From JBLIOB01 sp047639575 (GTDB taxonomy: Bacteria; Bacteroidota; Bacteroidia; Flavobacteriales_D; Parvicellaceae): a DNA stretch of 8,642 bases. How positions within the stretch are numbered: position 1 is the first letter of the stretch; each line of letters starts with the position of its first letter. Below are positions 6,144 to 8,642 of this stretch, in pieces. Both the position numbers and the translations under genes were made by a program. Where the stretch lies: positions 1-8,642 of the forward strand of contig JBLIOB010000175.1 of assembly GCA_047639575.1 (NCBI GenBank), written 5' to 3'. The notes beneath the pieces were generated by a model. It was not told the origin of the DNA and ran no database searches. It worked only from the letters and a program-made list of their open reading frames with translations.

Positions 6144-7484
6144 ATGTATATCATGAAAAGCTTGTTATTCATCTTACTATGCTTCTGTTTTGTCGATGGA
6201 AGTGCGCAAAAAAAGGATGGCAAGAAAAAAGTAAAAGACACTGAACGAATTGAGGAATCATATTTTGATAAAAATACAATTCGATACGACAATATTGTTT
6301 ACAAGGATTACATTAAATCTGTTACCCTTTACCGCCCAGGACTTGCCATATCCAGTACCATTCTAGCCTTGAACGGACAAGATAAATTGGTTCTTGGTTT
6401 TGATGATTTATCGGGAAAAATGAAAGACTACAACTATACGGTTTTTCACTGTACTAGCGATTGGGAGCTAACTGACATGATGGAAACTGAATATTTAAGC
6501 GGATTCTACGACAATTACATTTCTGACTATGAATTTTCATTCAACACGCTACAAAAGTACATTCATTACGAGTTCTCGTTTCCCAATGAAGATGCAAACA
6601 TCACTAAGTCAGGGAATTACGTGTTGTACGTTTTTGAAGACAACGATCAGGAGAAGCCAATTCTCACTCGAAGATTCAATGTAACTGAAAACGGAATCAA
6701 CATTCTGCCGAACTTAAAAAGGGCCAGTAAAATTGATGATAGAGATTATCGACAGGAAATTGATTTCAATTTGGTATACGGTACAGTTCCAATAATGAAC
6801 CCCTATTCTAACGTGAAAGTTTATATTCAACAAAATGGAAGGATAGACAATATGATTTCTGGCCTTAAACCTATTTTTGTTAAAGACACAGAGTTAGTTT
6901 ACGATTTTGATGAGGCAAATGTCTTTGATGGTAATAATGAATTCAGATTTTTCGATTTTAAAAGTCTTAATTACCAAAGTATTAATGTCCAGAAGTACGA
7001 CAAGAATGACACGACCAACTTAATTTACTTGAAGATGGACGTAAAAAGGACATTTAAGAACTATTACAGCACCAATGAACTAAATGGGAAATACGTGATT
7101 GATCGTGAAAATGCCAATGACCCAGATGTAGATTCAGATTATGGCTTTGTGCATTTCCAATTGAAATATTTTGAGCCAATTCAAGGCGGAGATTTGTATG
7201 TGTTTGGAGCTTTTTCCGATTGGAAATTTAAGGAAGAATTCAAAATGACTTTCAATGAAGACAAAGGAATCTATGAAGCGAACATCTATTTAAAACAAGG
7301 TTATTACAACTATCAGTATGTATTATTGAGTGACAACAAGAAGGTTGGAGATGTTAGTTTTATTGAAGGGACTCACTTCGAAACGGAAAACGACTACACG
7401 ATATACGTTTACTACACAGACCCTGCCCAACGCTATGAGCGGCTAATAGGTGTTAAGGAGTTCAATTCGATAAAGGGTCGATAA
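6144..7484 (+). CDS. Type IX secretion system plug-family (DUF5103) protein
   Basis: This is a predicted exported protein of the DUF5103 / T9SS plug family. A characterised member in Flavobacterium binds the SprA translocon and helps close its channel when no substrate is engaged. Residues 4-21 form a signal peptide (MKSLLFILLCFCFVDGSA, cleavage likely before Q22) without a lipobox. A lysine-rich linker follows (23-32). The N-terminal plug-type domain runs from about residue 45 to 180, with family-like segments such as FHCTSDWELTDMMETEYLSGF. The C-terminal part (about 335-440) contains YVFGAFSDW (352-360) and YYNYQYVL, a pattern like E-set or glycogen-binding-type beta-sandwiches. The 446 residues are typical. 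The first ATG (6144) has an AAAGG stretch 6 bp upstream. The second, at 6153, starts directly at the signal peptide and is an equally good choice. No other T9SS gene is adjacent, as is usual for this scattered system. Confidence 0.85.
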   Translation: MYIMKSLLFILLCFCFVDGSAQKKDGKKKVKDTERIEESYFDKNTIRYDNIVYKDYIKSVTLYRPGLAISSTILALNGQDKLVLGFDDLSGKMKDYNYTVFHCTSDWELTDMMETEYLSGFYDNYISDYEFSFNTLQKYIHYEFSFPNEDANITKSGNYVLYVFEDNDQEKPILTRRFNVTENGINILPNLKRASKIDDRDYRQEIDFNLVYGTVPIMNPYSNVKVYIQQNGRIDNMISGLKPIFVKDTELVYDFDEANVFDGNNEFRFFDFKSLNYQSINVQKYDKNDTTNLIYLKMDVKRTFKNYYSTNELNGKYVIDRENANDPDVDSDYGFVHFQLKYFEPIQGGDLYVFGAFSDWKFKEEFKMTFNEDKGIYEANIYLKQGYYNYQYVLLSDNKKVGDVSFIEGTHFETENDYTIYVYYTDPAQRYERLIGVKEFNSIKGR

Positions 7485-7543
7485 GTGCATAACTCTGGTC
7501 GAAAATCTTCGAAACTTTATGATTAATTCCTTATTATTGTTAC

Positions 7544-7930
7544 ATGGTCACAGATGTACATCAAGGAATTATGATTAGTGTTAGTACTGATTACCGCGAT
7601 GATTATTCTATTCCAGGCCAGAATCACTATTTATTTTCCTACAACGTTAGTATTAAAAACACCAATGATTTCCCTGTTCAATTATTGAGACGTCATTGGT
7701 ATATCAAAGATTCAGTTGGTGAAAACAGAGAAGTGGAAGGTGAAGGCATTGTTGGCGAACAGCCCCTGCTGTACCCTGGTGAATCGCACACTTATCAATC
7801 AGCTTGTAATCTAAAAACTGATTTTGGTACAATGAAAGGAACGTATCTGTTTAAAAATTTGGAAACTGAGGATTATTTCAATGCAAGAATCCCGGAATTT
7901 CAAATGAGTGTGCCTCATCGCATGAACTAA
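7544..7930 (+). CDS. apaG: ApaG family protein
   Basis: This small cytoplasmic protein is a single fibronectin-III-like beta-sandwich of the ApaG/DUF525 family. The family is linked by old genetics to Co2+/Mg2+ resistance and diadenosine tetraphosphate metabolism, but its biochemical role is not settled. At 128 residues it is full length. Hallmarks are VQLLRRHWYIKDS (45-57), GEGIVGEQPLLYPGE (66-80), the YQSACNL strand and TMKGTY (96-101). The gene begins 59 bp after the plug-family gene on the same strand and may be co-transcribed with it. I see no canonical promoter in the gap. It lacks its usual proteobacterial neighbours (apaH, ksgA). Its TAA overlaps the TAG of the convergent phosphatase gene, leaving no room for an intergenic terminator. 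Confidence 0.95.
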   Translation: MVTDVHQGIMISVSTDYRDDYSIPGQNHYLFSYNVSIKNTNDFPVQLLRRHWYIKDSVGENREVEGEGIVGEQPLLYPGESHTYQSACNLKTDFGTMKGTYLFKNLETEDYFNARIPEFQMSVPHRMN

Positions 7931-8642
7931 GACAATTTTAATCCCATCAAAGTAATATCATCCACCTGTCGGTAACCTAGTTGCCACTCAGCTAACTCCT
8001 TCACTAATATTTCTTGCTGATCCTGCATTTCGACCGTTTCAAAATTTTGAAGAATAGCATTTAGTTTCTTTTTTAAGAATCTTTTACCTTTTTTTCCGCC
8101 AAACTGATCTTGGTAGCCGTCAGTTCTGAGGTATACAATATCGCCAGAAGAATATTCTAAATCTTGAGTTTTAAATTCAAAATCAAAATCTGTTGTTCCA
8201 CCTATTGCCACCCTATCAACTTTATGTTCAATTATACTTCTTTTACTAAGCAACAGGAGAGAATTAAATGCTCCTGAAAATTTAAACGAAGATTGTATTT
8301 TATTGTATTTGCATAAAATGATGTCCATCCCATCGCTCGCCTGGAACTTATCACCCTTCTTTTTTAATCTTTTTAGCACTTCTTTATTTACTAAAGAAAG
8401 TATCTCGCCAGGATCAGATTTCCCTTTTTCAATAATCACTTGGCTTATTGCATTGTGACAAAGCATAGAAATAAATGCTCCAGGAACACCATGTCCTGTA
8501 CAATCTGCTACTGCGAAATACTGATCATCGCCTCGTTTGAAGTACCAATAAAAGTCGCCAGAAACAATATCCCTTGGCATATAAAGCATAAAATAATCGC
8601 CAAGTTGTCCTAAATCATGTTTTTCGGGAAGTATCGCTCTTT
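7927..8642 (-). CDS. SpoIIE/PP2C-type serine/threonine phosphatase, catalytic domain (N-terminus cut by window edge)
   Basis: This is the C-terminal 237 residues of a metal-dependent phosphatase of the SpoIIE/RsbU group, which usually dephosphorylates anti-anti-sigma (STAS) proteins or acts at the end of a sensor cascade. The frame stays open to the right edge. The upstream segment RAILPEKHDLGQLGDYF is family sequence, so the ATG at 8587-8589 is internal and not the start. Catalytic motifs in order are PRDIVSGDFYW, AVADCTGHGVPGAFISML, SDGMDIILC, LRTDGYQDQFGG and VDDITLMGLKLS, with metal-binding Asp residues present in SGD, ADCTGHG and DD. The FGGKKGKRF loop is typical of Bacteroidota members. 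The sensor portion (often TPR, GAF or a membrane 7TM region) lies outside the window, so its input cannot be named. The TAG stop overlaps that of apaG. Confidence 0.93.
   Translation of the reverse strand, partial: RAILPEKHDLGQLGDYFMLYMPRDIVSGDFYWYFKRGDDQYFAVADCTGHGVPGAFISMLCHNAISQVIIEKGKSDPGEILSLVNKEVLKRLKKKGDKFQASDGMDIILCKYNKIQSSFKFSGAFNSLLLLSKRSIIEHKVDRVAIGGTTDFDFEFKTQDLEYSSGDIVYLRTDGYQDQFGGKKGKRFLKKKLNAILQNFETVEMQDQQEILVKELAEWQLGYRQVDDITLMGLKLS

Noticed and set aside
7499..7512. Possible terminator TCGAA-AATC-TTCGA between the plug-family gene and apaG
   Set aside because: The stem is only 5 bp and A+T-rich, and no T-run follows. It is too weak to call a terminator.
8587..8589. ATG as the start of the phosphatase gene
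   Set aside because: The frame continues upstream to the window edge with typical SpoIIE-domain sequence (RAILPEKHDLG), so this Met is internal.

Overview
The window comes from a low-GC, probably marine or aquatic member of the Bacteroidota, most likely order Flavobacteriales. The evidence is a Bacteroidota-type Na+-translocating NADH:quinone oxidoreductase (Nqr) operon, a type IX secretion plug-family protein (a system confined to this phylum), a Bacteroidota-style SpoIIE phosphatase, AT-rich spacers and weak Shine-Dalgarno signals. The taxonomic call is inference from gene families; no marker gene is present.

Layout. Positions 1-6001 (minus strand) hold an Nqr operon in the usual order nqrA-B-C-D-E-F, read right to left with 2-18 bp between genes. 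Only the last roughly 25 codons of nqrF are cut off by the left edge. The operon encodes a membrane complex that oxidises NADH, passes electrons through FAD, iron-sulfur and flavin cofactors to quinone, and exports Na+. All cofactor residues that can be checked are present: four ferredoxin cysteines in NqrF, the SGAT flavinylation motifs in NqrB and NqrC, and one cysteine in each of two membrane helices in NqrD and NqrE.

Positions 6002-6143 form a divergent intergenic region. It contains a short G+C-rich hairpin in the nqr leader and a perfect 9-1-9 dyad (6114-6132) just upstream of the plus-strand gene. The core of this dyad has the 7-1-7 architecture of Fur/PerR-family operators.

Positions 6144-7930 (plus strand) hold a signal-peptide-bearing T9SS plug-family (DUF5103) protein followed by apaG. 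Positions 7927-8642 (minus strand) hold the C-terminal catalytic domain of a SpoIIE/PP2C-type phosphatase that runs off the right edge. Its stop codon overlaps that of apaG in the 4-base string CTAA.

Most of the window is recognisable core-genome content. I see no mobile element, CRISPR array, RNA gene or defence cassette. The least explained element is the dyad at 6114-6132.
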